Source: Vicugna pacos (lineage: Eukaryota > Chordata > Mammalia > Artiodactyla > Camelidae). Taken from it: a stretch of 64,000 nucleotides of DNA. The translations under genes were made by a program, and so were the position numbers. The notes under the pieces are model-generated. The model did no database searches, was not told the DNA's origin, and worked only from the letters and a program-made list of their open reading frames with translations. Shown in pieces: positions 35,690 through 46,968 of this stretch; position 1 is the first letter of the stretch; every line of letters begins with the position of its first letter. Location: NCBI RefSeq assembly GCF_048564905.1, contig NC_132993.1, positions 73,005,001-73,069,000 of the forward strand. The letters are read 5' to 3'.

Positions 35690-36865
35690 CATCCTGAAGT
35701 TCTAATAATTAAAACTATACCTTCAGGAATAGACATCAAAGATTAATGTAACCAAATAAAAAGTCAACAGTTAATATACAATAAAAAGGCATTTCATCTC
35801 AGTAAGAAAAGGATAGGCATTAAAAAACTTTGTTCAAAAATAATAATTTATTTAAAATAGAGGTAGATCCCTAACTCCTCACACCATATCAAAATAACTT
35901 TTGATGCATTAAGGATTTTATTGGAAAAAATAAGACACTACAAAGAACTAGGAAAAAAAATACCTGACTATAATACTAGAGTGGAAATATCTTTCTTAAA
36001 GAAACATATAAAAAGTCCAAATGAAAATCAGTATAGATTTGACTACACAGAAGAGTAAACTTACAAATTGATAGGCATCATTTAAAGTCAAGTCATATAC
36101 TAAAGAAAATATTTAAGTGTTTTATTAATAGATAAATCACTATTATGAATCAATATTAATTTTTAAAAAGAACATGAATAAAGAGATAAACAAGTTCTAA
36201 AAATGTGTAAATAACTAATAAACATATATTTGTTTGTTAATCAGTTTCATAATACATGAATTAGAAAATGGTATTTGCATATTATATTTGCCAAAGGATA
36301 GATACCTTTTCTGCCTCTTTTTCTCTCTCAGAGACATCTCACTATGGTGTAAGTGAAATAGAACAGAAACTCTCTTATACTGTTGAGCTAAGTTTAATTA
36401 GTATGCAGTATTTCTACAGGGCAGTTTGCTTATTCTTATCAAAAGGCTTAGAATTTCGACCATACAATTCTAATTCTGTGGTTTATTCTAAGATAATTAT
36501 TATAAAGGAGCACAAAAAAGCCTTAGAGTATTTTTTGATTAGGGGCAACTTCAGCTTCTAACAAAAGGTTTCAATAAATTGTATTGCAAATATACAATGG
36601 AATAATACACATCCATTCAAAATGATGATTCAAAGTCAAATCTATTACAAAAGTGAAACAATAGGGTTACAAAATAGAATATATAGTATGACAGTCTTGT
36701 AAAAAATGTTTATACACATATATATGTGAAGAGAAAGTCAGGATGATCACAGACAATTATTTACAGTGGTTAATTCATGAAATTTCTTTTTTGTTTTTGC
36801 TTAATCATATTTTCTAAGTTTTCTAATTTTAATGTATATTTCCTTTTAATAAGGGATTTTTAAAT
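35690..36865 (+). mobile_element. L1ME-type LINE fragment, ORF2 end and 3'UTR
   Basis: Plus-strand old L1. TCCCTAACTCCTCACACCAT and AGGATTTTATTGGAAAAAAT belong to ORF2 beyond RT. TATCAAAAGGCTTAGAATTT and TATTCTAAGATAATTATTAT are the C-terminal region. AATGGAATAATACACATCCA, GTATGACAGTCTTGTAAAAA and TACAGTGGTTAATTCATGAA lead into the 3'UTR. The 97-codon frame at 36268-36561 is within it. Confidence 0.75.
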
Positions 36866-37894
36866 GTTACTGAAAACATTGAATTTCAGTGGGATTTGAT
36901 AGTATTTTTCCTAAAGATAAATATATATCCTTATAGGTGAATCTAAGATCTCTAAGAATGCCCTTTGACAGGTTTTTTTCCTTTTTCTTGCTTTTCACCC
37001 TAGAACTTTATATTATGCTCAATTTCATTATTCTTTTGGAGAACATATAAAAGCCTTTTATTTTGCTCTAATTGTAAAATTGAACTTAATATAATGTCTG
37101 ACACTGAGATTTATAAAATCATTTTCCACAAAACTGCACTAGTTTTATCTTTTAAACATCTGAAATCACTAAAGGAAAACTTGCATTTAAATGTATTAAA
37201 TGTTCAAATTATTATTTGTCTTAACTATTCTCTCTTCACAGACATATCTGGTATGTTGATACACCCTTTGGAGACTCAGAGAAAGGAACTTTTAAAATAT
37301 GTTCTCTTAAATTCTTTACTGAAATTGGGGAAATAAACAAATGATTATCTGGAAGCCAGCAGCTTTAAACACCACTTGCTTTTTTTCACATGTTGCACAA
37401 AGCTGTGAGAGAAGAATAATTATTCCTTCCCTCCCCTCTCCTGGGCACACTCCAAGTCTGTATGTCCATTTACCCTTCTAAAACACAGGTAGGACTTTGC
37501 CTTCCAGACAAATGCTTGAGCAATCCTGAATGTGGTGTATGATTATGGTGATTACAGTGTATGTCAGGTATTCTTTGACTGGCTTTTGACTGGCACAAGC
37601 CATCTTGACAGCATTTGGAACAGTATTTCAAAACTAGTTTTAGAAATTTAAGGAGGAATGAAGATTAACATTAGAGTTCCAAATTAGAGTTTACTAGATG
37701 GCATAACTAACTTCTTTCTCAATGTTCTAAAATTTTCTTCTCATCCTTCTCTGTCTCACACACACCACTGCCAAAACTGAGCTTTTGTTAATAATTTTTA
37801 ATCTCAGCCCTAACAATAGCAAAAGTGAGAGCTAATATTACTGTGGTTAATCATGGGCAGTGTAAATGTGGTTAGGTGCTTTATGCATTGTATC
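36866..37894. other. Single-copy sequence
   Basis: No repeat recognised except a possible weak MIR remnant near 37815-37890 (AGCTAATATTACTGTGGTTA). An 80-codon frame at 37094-37336 has no domain. Confidence 0.45.
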
Positions 37895-38265
37895 AGTGAA
37901 GATTAGTTTAGACTGTGAATAATAGGAAAGGCAAAATAACAGTAAGCTAAATATAATTTCCTCTCATGTCAGGGAATCATTTCAGAACAAGTATGGTCAC
38001 CACCAAGTTGTCTGGGACACTGGCTCCTTCACTAGTGTAGCTCCAGAATCTTCAGCATAGACCTTCCAACTCGTGGTCCAATGAAGCTGCTTAAGCTCCA
38101 ACTTGTTGCACCCACATTTGAACATTCTAGCCAGCAGGAAAGAAGAGGGTAAAAGTTGCACACCAGCTGTTTTAGGGGAGGTATCCCAAAAGTGGATATA
38201 TAACATTTCTTCTTATTGTAGATGTCCAAGAGCCTGGAAAACATGATACTTCATAGTATATATTC
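37895..38265 (-). mobile_element. Possible fossil LTR fragment
   Basis: TTTCCTCTCATGTCAGGGAA, AGTCCAATGAAGCTG-like middle, TTCTAGCCAGCAGGAAAGAA and TGCACACCAGCTGTTTTAGG resemble an ancient LTR family in reverse. The same family seems present at 55150-55640. Old and incomplete; it may prove to be another repeat class. Confidence 0.35.
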
Positions 38266-38573
38266 CAGGGATCCCTGTAATTCTTTTAACCCTAGATAAA
38301 AGTTGAGACTTTTTCACTGAGTTATTACTGATACATCTGGCTCCCATATGCAGTAACTCCCTTGGCTTCACCTGCCCTTTAAGCAGGATATCTTAACTCA
38401 CTTTGCCTTTGTTATGGGCTGTGATCCAGTTCCCTTGAGATTGGATTACTGTCTATTGGGAAGGAGTCTACCTGGGACCTTCACTCTTTCTTTCCCAGCA
38501 CTCATGGATGGAGCTCCTGTGGACTCTCTGGCTTCTTTGATCCTGATTATATGCTGCTTCTTTAGTCCTACTT
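38266..38573. other. Single-copy sequence
   Basis: No repeat recognised; it ends at the left target duplication of the SINE that follows. Confidence 0.45.
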
Positions 38574-38587
38574 TCTGCCTCTTTCTT

Positions 38588-38741
38588 TTTTAAATCTTAT
38601 TTATTTTCTTATTTGGGGGGAAGGTAATTTGGTTTTTTTAAAAATTTATTTATTTATTTTAATGGAGGTACTAGGGATTGAACCCAGGAACTTGTGCATG
38701 CTAAGCATGCACTCTTCCCCTGAGCTATACCCTCCCCATCC
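38588..38741 (-). mobile_element. tRNA-Ala-derived camelid SINE (vic-1 type), second copy
   Basis: Same family and orientation as the copy at 14599-14765: a tRNA-Ala-like head at the right (GGGGAGGGTATAGCTC on the minus strand, TTAGCAT anticodon loop, GGTTCAATCC B box) and a T-rich tail at the left. A perfect 14-base target duplication TCTGCCTCTTTCTT lies at 38574-38587 and 38742-38755. The A-box side and anticodon stem carry changes the other copy lacks. Confidence 0.92.
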
Positions 38742-38964
38742 TCTGCCTCTTTCTTGATTGTCCTAACTCTGTCCTCCAGCACAGATGTTCTTCATTCTGA
38801 TCCATCATTCTACAGAGCATTCATTATAGCCCTAGCTATGTTAGTTCCAATAACAGTAAAAGGCATCAATGTTGATTCTGACACATATTTTAAGATATAC
38901 AAACTGTAGTGAGTATTTTCTGTTTACCATAAGGAAACAACTGGGACATAGATATGGCAGCTTC

Positions 38965-39165
38965 CGTTTTTAACTAGATTGTGACTTTGGGCAAGTTACT
39001 TGATATCTCTATGCTTTAATTTCCTTATCTGTGTAATGTGGATAGCTGTGACATCTACATCATGGTGTGGGTGTGAGGATTCATTAAGTTAATCCACATA
39101 AAGTAGTCTATGGCATGTTGTAAGCCCTTAGTGAGGATTAGCTAATAACAGTAAGTATAACTATA
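38965..39165 (+). repeat. MIR SINE
   Basis: ACTTTGGGCAAGTTACTTGA, TTTCCTTATCTGTGTAATGT and GTGTGAGGATTCATTAAGTT follow the MIR consensus on the plus strand, nearly full length from the core onward. Confidence 0.85.
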
Positions 39166-40998
39166 AGCAGACTTATTAGGACAATGCTTATTATTGTTTT
39201 CAACGCCCTTTCTTATTGTTTAGGTTCCTTTGTGGTTTTATGACTTACTTAGTGCCTATCAAGCAAAAAGAAAGTTTGCTACTTGGGAGAGCTGTTGGAG
39301 AGATGATCAATAAAGAATTCTTTTCATAAAGTTCACAGCAATATTTTACCCTTAATTGATAAATTTCTCTTAGAGAATGGATAGGATTTTCTACTGTTTG
39401 GGGCCACCTTAAATTTCTGGCTGTCAGGGAATTCTAAAATACTTCTGGTCGCTACTGAAATAAACTTGAGACTTTTGAGAAAAGGGGAACAAAAGTGATG
39501 CATGGGCACAATTGAATTGTTTTATTTATTTAGGGTTTCCAGAGATAAAGAGATTTTGATGAACTACCTAAATATGCCTCCTGTTTATATGCTGGGCGGA
39601 GTGGGTTTGGAAAGGCCACAGTGCACAATGAGCACACTTCTACCTCCAAGTCCAGCCCTGCCCCATACTCTGGTTCTCTCATGGTATGCCTCCGGATGTC
39701 AGTGCTAGTTATTCTGATCCTAGAGACTCAGTTTCTCAGAGCTGAGCTTTTCCAAGCAAGAGTCTTTCTCGTTTTTCACGGTTTCTCAAGTACCATTTCT
39801 GTGTACTTGGTGTCTAAATTCCAGAACAAACCATTGAGAAAACAGGACCTAGATTCTTTCATTTACAAAATCTTAGGGTTGGAGCAGCTCAAAAATTCAA
39901 TTAAAACATTCCTTATAATTTCTGACCTAAAGAACAAACCAACCTGAGTTTTCTGTGTTGATAAGTCAAATTTAGGTAAATTTGTTTTGATACAGATCCA
40001 AGGCACTGTAAAAATTTCAGATTTAATGTAAGTAAATTATGGGACACACCTGTTGCAAAAAAAACTAGAGAGAATGAAATGGTAAGGGAATATATAAGAG
40101 GGAATTTATATTATAAAAAGGAATATATAAGAGGAATTGCTAAAAACACCAGGGGCTCAAGAAATGAAGCCTGAAATGAGATGAAGATAAGCCTGGCAGA
40201 CGTGGGCCTTAGGAATCAGCCATCATCAGTTCCTGAGTTAAAATCAGAAATGCCCTTAATGTTTGTATACAACAGTAAAGAGAAAATAGTTCCTAGTTTA
40301 TATACTGTTGGCAGCAATGCAAAATATATTTACAAACATTTAGTTAAAACTAGAGATTGAGAAGATCCTGGAAAATTTCCAAGAAATAATAAATTATATG
40401 TAGGAATTAGTAGTACTGAATCCATAATAATTTACATACACATTTATGATGCGTAAATAACTTGGTGTTATGTTTTGTTTTTGTTGCTATTGATTTATTT
40501 GGGAGAAGGTTAAATAAATCAATGTCTTCAATGTTTGCTTAGTTTTTCAAACCTATTTTTTCCCACAGGAAAAAGTTCTTTAATGTCAAAATCGTAGTAT
40601 TATTTGAGAACTTTATCCTTGGAATTGATGACAGGTTAAGTATATCTATGTCACATGGTTCTGAAAATGAATATATGTTTAGAAACTTCACAGGGTACAC
40701 CAATTAGCAAATCAATCAAACAAAGCCCAATTGTATACAAACCCAAATCATTTAGCTGAACTAACAAAAATTTACCATCTAGATGAATTTCACAATAGCT
40801 TAAAATCTGACTGTTTTTCTCATTACTCAAGGAAATGCAATGTACCTTAACTTTAAACAATGAAACTTTTGAAAAATCTGGTAAAATTGTATTTTTTGTA
40901 ATGAATCACAATTGTGTCCCAATTTTTCTGCTTGTTAGCATTTGCATAGTGTGCATCAAAAGCTACTAAAGAAATAAAAGTCATACTGTGTTTTACAA
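39166..40998. other. Single-copy sequence with a small local duplication
   Basis: No transposon recognised. GGAATATATAAGAG occurs twice near 40088 and 40121, a short local direct repeat. The 108-codon frame at 39621-39947 has no domain and overlaps another frame at 39502-39708. Confidence 0.5.
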
Positions 40999-41328
40999 CA
41001 GAATAAAAAAACTATGACCCGTGGATCAAATAGCCTGATGCTTTACTATGTCCTACAAGCTAATTATGGTTTTTGCATTTTGAAATGGTTTAAAAAATTT
41101 AGAAGAAAGAGTAATACTTTCTCATGTGAAAATTATATGACATTCAAATGTCTATGTTCATAGCTAAAGTTTTATTGGAACACAGCCATGTCCATTCACT
41201 TATGTATTGTCCATTATATATACTGATGCAATGACTGAGTTCAACAGTTGCAGAAGAGACCATATGGCTCACAAAACCTGAAATATTTATTATTTAGCCC
41301 TTGACAGAAAAGTTGATCTATCTCCAGG
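40999..41328 (-). mobile_element. hAT-Charlie-type MITE
   Basis: AGTTTTATTGGAACACAGCC, CATATGGCTCACAAAACCTG and AAATATTTATTATTTAGCCC belong to a common mammalian non-autonomous hAT family. It begins near CAG (40999) and ends at CTCCAGG. TTACAA occurs outside both ends (40993-40998 and 41329-41334), part of a likely eight-base target duplication. No coding capacity. Confidence 0.75.
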
Positions 41329-41811
41329 TTACAAGATTCTTTTAAAGTGTGTATTTTATTAATCTCAAACTCCTAATTTATCCTTTCCCCTCCTTTTCCC
41401 CTTTGGTAACCATAAGATTTTCTGTTTTGTGAGAACAGTTTCTAAGTCTGTTTCTGTTTTGTAAATATTTGTATCTTTTTTTTTAGATTCCACATATAAG
41501 TGAAATCATATGGTATTTGTCTTTCTCTGTCTGATTTACTTCACTTAGTATGATAATTTCTGAGTCCATCCATACTGCTGCTAGTGGCATTATCTCATTC
41601 TTTTTTGGTCTGAGTATTATTTCTTTGTATATATATACCACAACTTCCTTATCCAGTCATCTGTCAATGGGCATTTGGGTTGTTTCTATGTCTTGGCTAT
41701 TGTAAATAGTGCTGCTATGAACTTTGGGGTGCATGTATCTTTTCGAATTAAGAGTTTTCTCTGTATATAGGCCCAGGAATGTGATTGCTGGATCATATGG
41801 TTAGTCTATTT

Positions 41812-42045
41812 TTACTCTTTTAGGGAACCTCCATCCTCTTCTCCATAGTGGCTGTACCAATTACATTCCCACCAACAATGTAGGAAGGTTCCATTTTCTC
41901 TACAGCCTCTCCAGTGTTTATTATTTGTAGACTTTTTGATGATGGCCAATCTGACCAGTGTGAGATGATACCTCACTGTAGTTTTGATTTGCATTTCTCT
42001 AATAATTAGCATTGTGGAACATCTTTTCAAGTGCTTATTGGCCAT
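41812..42045 (-). pseudogene. L1 ORF2 C-terminal fragment
   Basis: A 77-codon open frame with L1 ORF2 C-terminal signatures: [19 protein letters not shown], then [12 protein letters not shown], the Cys-containing end of ORF2p. It belongs to the inverted part of the twin-primed L1 and is separated from upstream ORF2 by breaks. Confidence 0.85.
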
Positions 42046-42422
42046 CTGTATGTCTTCTATGGGGAAATGTCTATTTAGGTCTATTGCCTATTTTTTGATT
42101 GGTTGGTTTGTTTTTTGATATTGAGCTCTGTGAACTATTTGTATATTTTAGAAATTAAGCCCTTGTCAGTCACATCATTTGCAAATATTTTTCTCATTCT
42201 ATAGGTTGTCTTTTTTGTTTTGTTGATAGTTTCCTTGCTGTGCAAAAGTTTTTAAGTTTAACCAAGTCCTATTTGCTTATTTTTGCATTTATTTCCATTA
42301 CTCCAGAAGATGGATTGAAAAAAATATTGCTGCGATTTATGTCAAAGAGAGCTCTGCCTATGTTTTCCTCTATAGTATAGTATAGTTTTATAGTGTCTGG
42401 ACTTAACATTTAGGTCTTTGAT

Positions 42423-42830
42423 TCATTTTGAGTTTATTTTTGTATATGTAGTTAGAGAATGTTCTACTTTCATTCTGTTACATATAGCTGCCCAGTTTTT
42501 CCAGCACCACTTATTGAAGAGACTGTCTTTACTCCATTGTATATTCTTGCCTCCTTTGTCATAGATTAATTGACTGTAAGTGTGTGGGATTATTTCTTGG
42601 CTTTCTATCCTGTTCCATTGATTTATGTGTCTGTTTTTGTGCCAGTACCATGCTATTTCAACTACTGTAGCTCTGTAGCATAATCTTAAGTCAGGGAGCA
42701 TGACTTCTCCAGCTTCATTCTTCTTTCTCAAGATTCTTTGGGTTATTCGAGGTCTTTTGTATTTCCATATAAATTTTAAAATTATTTGTCTAGCTGAAAA
42801 CTGCCATTGGTAATTTGATAGGGATTGATA
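42423..42830 (-). pseudogene. L1 ORF2 fragment downstream of RT
   Basis: Open through [20 protein letters not shown], then [18 protein letters not shown] and [20 protein letters not shown], all typical of L1 ORF2 beyond RT. The open frame continues upstream to 42956 across the inversion join, giving 177 codons whose first part is antisense L1 3'UTR. That chimera is a by-product of the inversion, not a gene. Confidence 0.85.
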
Positions 42831-43030
42831 GAAGTTTGAGATTAACAGGTACACACTACTATATATAAAATAGATAATAGCAAGGATCTTCTGTATAGCA
42901 CAGGAACTATATTCAGTATCTTGTAGTAACCCGTAATGAAAAAGAATCTGAACCACTTTGCTTTACCTGAATTGCACCTGAAATTAACACAACATTGTAA
43001 ATCAACAGTACTTCAATTTAAAAAAAAAAA

Positions 43031-44394
43031 GTACGTTTTTAAAAAGAGCTATAGAATAGTATTTAAAACACAATATTCCACTATCTTTCTATGATCTTTT
43101 AAACAGTGTAAGTGTTCCCTTTTGTTCAGTTTGGCCTTAGAAATAATAGAAAACAATGGTTGAAATCTTGGTAATACAGACATTCATTTTTAGATGAACT
43201 ACGGTTATACCAGAAATGTTTCTCTGAAAGAATGATGATGCTTGCTGTGGCATTTCTTAGACTACTGAGTTTTTTTGTTTTTTGTTTTTTTTTAAGGGAA
43301 GACTGTTTTCTCCTTTTTCTTTGTGCAGTAGGAGAGTAACAAGTTTCAAGAGGAATTATCTTCAGTGATGAGGAACTTGAGAGACAGTATAATCAAAACT
43401 GAAAGATCGTGAGCACTCTGAGGAGCAAGGATAAAAGTTAGCAAATATAGTCTACTGTGAATAAACGCTGAATAAGAGAGTCTAAGAAAAGGAGATAAGA
43501 AGTAAAATCTGTTAAACTTCAAAGTGCTAAAAAGTAATGAAAAAGGAAGATTTAAGAGTTTCACAAAGGGGGAAAAAAAGGTCTTAAATCTTAATGCTGA
43601 AGTGGAACTTCAGTGAAAAAGACAAACTAGGTGCTGAGGTGTACACTATTGTGAGAACAGTGTGTGATAAATCAAGGAGGTGGTTGTAGCTTGTATGAGG
43701 GATGAAATCCACCCAATAAGTAATGTATCAGAATCCACCTTCAATAAAATTTCAATGTAGTTCAACAGATACCATGGATATAACTTACTCTACGTTTATA
43801 TTCTTTCTCATATAGAAAAAAAAGTTTTCATGTCTATGACAGAAGGCTTAGAAACCCAAGTAAGGAATTGCTGTCTATCAACTACAGTTTACTAACAAAC
43901 TGCAATTGAATTTAAATTTAGGTCTCATCTATTTAATTTAATAGATTCATTTTTTTGTGTGTATGTCTCATGAACTATGAATTCAGATTTACTTTTGTTC
44001 ATATCTATAAAACCTTTAAGAAAATGTTATCTAATATACTATGGAATGTGTTATCAATCAATCATTGTAAACTAGCTAAAAGTTAGTCTCAAGATCCATC
44101 TTTTTTTAAATGGTCTAAGAGAAGTGTTACCACTCATTGTTGCCACTTAAAACTATGGTGGGATGCATATGGAGAGGCATTTTGTTAAATCACGCAAAGT
44201 ATAGCTGAAATTTTAAAAAGATGAATCCAGGTAAATAACAGGCAAGGAGGAAGGAGTTATCTGTTATTAATAACAGAAAATTATTTACATTAAAATGTTT
44301 TTAAATTGTTCACATTTTGAAAAAAATTTCAATTTTAAATGTTCTAAATTAGGAAGATCTTTTAATTTTTCTCACCAAAGTGAAGATACATTTA
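43031..44394. other. Single-copy sequence between two L1 regions
   Basis: No transposon recognised. A T-rich run is at 43270-43292. The 72-codon antisense frame at 43346-43564 has no domain. Confidence 0.45.
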
Positions 44395-46968
44395 GGAAAC
44401 AAAAGAAAAGCCAGATCACATTTTCAGAATCACAAAGTGAAGACTTCTGAAAATCCACACCTCCACAAAGCATTAAGAACACTGGCAAAAGAAATAATCA
44501 AAATGAACTTTTTCAGAACTCTAGAAGTTAACTAAAGTCTTGCAGCAATCTGAGAATTATTTATCCAGGAAAACTGGCTGAATTTCATTAAGAACAGTGA
44601 ATGTTGTGGCATTTTAACATTTTTTAATACCATATTCCTCTCCCTAACTCTATATGGTGGACTTGAAAACCTATAACCTCATAACTATGGTAGTCGTATC
44701 ATAGGGGGCAGAGTGGGTTTAGATCTTTCTCAAAGTCTCATCCTTACAGAATTGTCATTATTTGACCAGTCTAGTAGTTCACTGAAATGTTTCATTGTCA
44801 GGGTTTGTCTTTATTTGACCTAATTCAGAGGTCCCTATGTCTCATCCCCAAGAAAATTGTTGAAAACAGTTGTTTAACATCACAGCTACCTAAGGTGATG
44901 TTACCATGTGGGGCTAATGAGAGGCTGGTCAAAAAACTTAAAAGGAAAAACCATGGAATGCTGTTACCATAGGAGATTCTGAAAAGCTCCAACATATTTC
45001 TGAGAATTTAGGAAGCCACTTACATATTAAGGATTGCTCACATATCCAGGAAAGATGTGAAAAGTCCCTAATCTCTCATCTCTGGCTGAATTAAGGCTCT
45101 GTGTGAGCAGGAAGTTAAGGCAAAGACACATTTGTACACTGCATGCCAGAGCGTTGAAGACGTGCCCCAGCATATACAAACTGCCTCTCAGCAAAGGCTG
45201 GAAGATTTATTGAGTCAAAGAAAATTTCAGGAAATCTCTGTCAAATTATTAGCTGACCACTAAAGAAAGAATTTAAAGAATAAATCCAGGGAAGTCACTA
45301 AAACTAACAACAACAAACAACAACAAAAGTCATCCTGGGGAGAGGGGAATATGTTTTTCAGATTTTGCCCCATTATATTATTTAAAATGTCTAGATAAAT
45401 TTTGAAGCATGCAAAGAAACAAGAAAGTATGAGCCATATACAAGGGAAAAAAGCAATCAATAGAAACTGTTTCAAAGGAAGCACAAATATTGGACTTGGG
45501 CTTTAAGCTAGCTATTAGATATTCAAATAACTAAACAAAATGATTTCTAAAAATTTAAAGGAAAGTATAACAGTATCTCACCAAAAAGGGAAAAATAATA
45601 AAAATATGAATTGTAGCAATGTACCAAATAGAAGTTTTGGAGTTGAAAATTGTAATAACATACATGAAAAATTCACAAAAGTGGCTCCACAGAGGATTTA
45701 AACAAACGGAAGAATCTGTTAAGTTAAAGACAGTTTCATCATGATTATCCAGTATGAGCAACAGAAAAAAAAAAAAATGAAGAAAAACGAAGAGGCTTAC
45801 CAGAACTGTGAAAAACCATCAAGCACATCAACATACCTATTAGAGGAATTCTAAAAGGAGAAGAGAGAGAAAGCTACGTAAAGAATACTTGAAAAAATCA
45901 TGGCTGGAAAATTCCCAAGTTGTATGGAAAACATTCATGTGGGCATACAAGAAGCATGACAAACTCCAAGTAGGAAAGCACAGAGATCTATACCTAGACA
46001 CATCATAGGTAAATTGTCTAAAGACAATGAAAAAAATTGACAGCAGCAAGAGAGAAGTAAGTAATCACACACAAGGGACCCTCAATAGGATCAAAGTATA
46101 ATTCTCACCAATAATCATGGAGGCCATGGTAATGAGATGAAATGTTCAAAGCATTAAAAGAAAATAATTATTGAGAATTCTAAATTCAGCCAAACTATCC
46201 TTCAAAAATGAAAGAGAAATGAAGACAAAAGCAGAGAATAATAATTCGGCAATAATAGTTGGAGACTTAAATACCCACTTTCAATAATGGATACTCATTA
46301 TCAGTTAGCCCTGACAGGCCCCCCATAAACACCCAACACAACAATTGAATACACATTCTTCTCAAGGCATGCTCAACATTTTCTGCGAAGTCCATATGTT
46401 AGGAATTAAAAGAAGTCTCAAATATTTTTTTAAAAATTGGAGTCATATAAAATTTATTCTCTGATCTCAGTGGAATAAAATTAGAAATGATTTTATCAAA
46501 AGGAAATTTGGGAAAATAACAACTATATCATAGAAAATTTTTAATTCCTAAATAACCAATGTATCAAAAAAAAGAAAATTAGAAAATACTTTAAGAAGAA
46601 TAAAAACAAAAACAAAACATACCAAGTGTATTTGATCCAGTTAAAGCAGTGATTAGGGGGAAATTTACTGATATATTTAGGTTATTGATCTGAAGTCTAT
46701 TTTCTTTTTTTTTTTAAGTCTATTTTCTTTTTAATCTTCCACTTTATGAAACTAGAAAAAGAGGACCAAATTGAACTGAAGGCAATCAGAGGAAGGAAAT
46801 AATAAAGGTATGAAAATAAGTGAAATAGAGGATAGACAAATTCAAGGAAACCAAAATTTGGTTCTTTAACAAGACCAACAAAATTGATAAACCTTAAGCA
46901 GGACAAAGTAAGAAAAACAAGAGAGAAGACTCCAATTACTAAAATCAAGAATTGAAAAGGATGAGGCA
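44395..46968 (+). mobile_element. Ancient L1M/HAL1-like LINE with deletions
   Basis: Plus strand. 44400-45780 resembles the 5' part of L1ME/HAL1 (AATCCACACCTCCACAAAGC; TTGGACTTGGGCTTTAAGCT). 45780-46215 resembles ORF1 (GCTGGAAAATTCCCAAGTTG, ATCATGGAGGCCATGGTAAT, CCAAACTATCCTTCAAAAAT). At about 46225 it jumps to the ORF2 endonuclease (CAATAATAGTTGGAGACTTA), and 46740-46960 reaches the segment before RT (TTTGGTTCTTTAACAAGACC). Many stops; no open frame remains. It ends where a second L1 5'UTR begins. Confidence 0.75.

Larger units (their letters stand above)
41359..42830 (-). mobile_element. Inverted 5' segment of the twin-primed L1
   Basis: Reads as L1 on the minus strand. Plus-strand landmarks are CCTTTGGTAACCATAAGATT and GTAAATATTTGTATCTTTTT (3'UTR), CTCACTGTAGTTTTGATTTG (ORF2 C-terminus) and TTTGTGCCAGTACCATGCTA (upstream ORF2). 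Less diverged than the L1M fragments elsewhere in the window. Confidence 0.9.
41359..43030 (+). mobile_element. L1 LINE with 5' inversion (twin priming)
   Basis: One 1.67 kb insertion in two opposed parts. 42831-43030 is the L1 3' end in plus orientation (TACACACTACTATATATAAA, ACAACATTGTAAATCAACAG) with a poly(A) tail at about 43020-43030. 41359-42830 is the adjoining upstream L1 sequence inverted: 3'UTR, the ORF2 C-terminus, then further into ORF2. AGTTTGAGATTAA sits at the inner edge of the plus part and, inverted, at the outer edge of the inverted part, so the two pieces overlap by about 13 bases. This is the classic twin-priming product. A possible degraded target duplication is AAGTGTGTATTTTA against AAGTACGTTTTTAA. 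Confidence 0.92.

Noticed and set aside
39621-39947. 108-codon plus-strand frame
   Set aside because: No recognisable domain, overlaps another frame, and shows no clear splice or start context.
40088-40139. Tandem repeat array
   Set aside because: Only two copies of a 14-base AT-rich word; too little to call an array.
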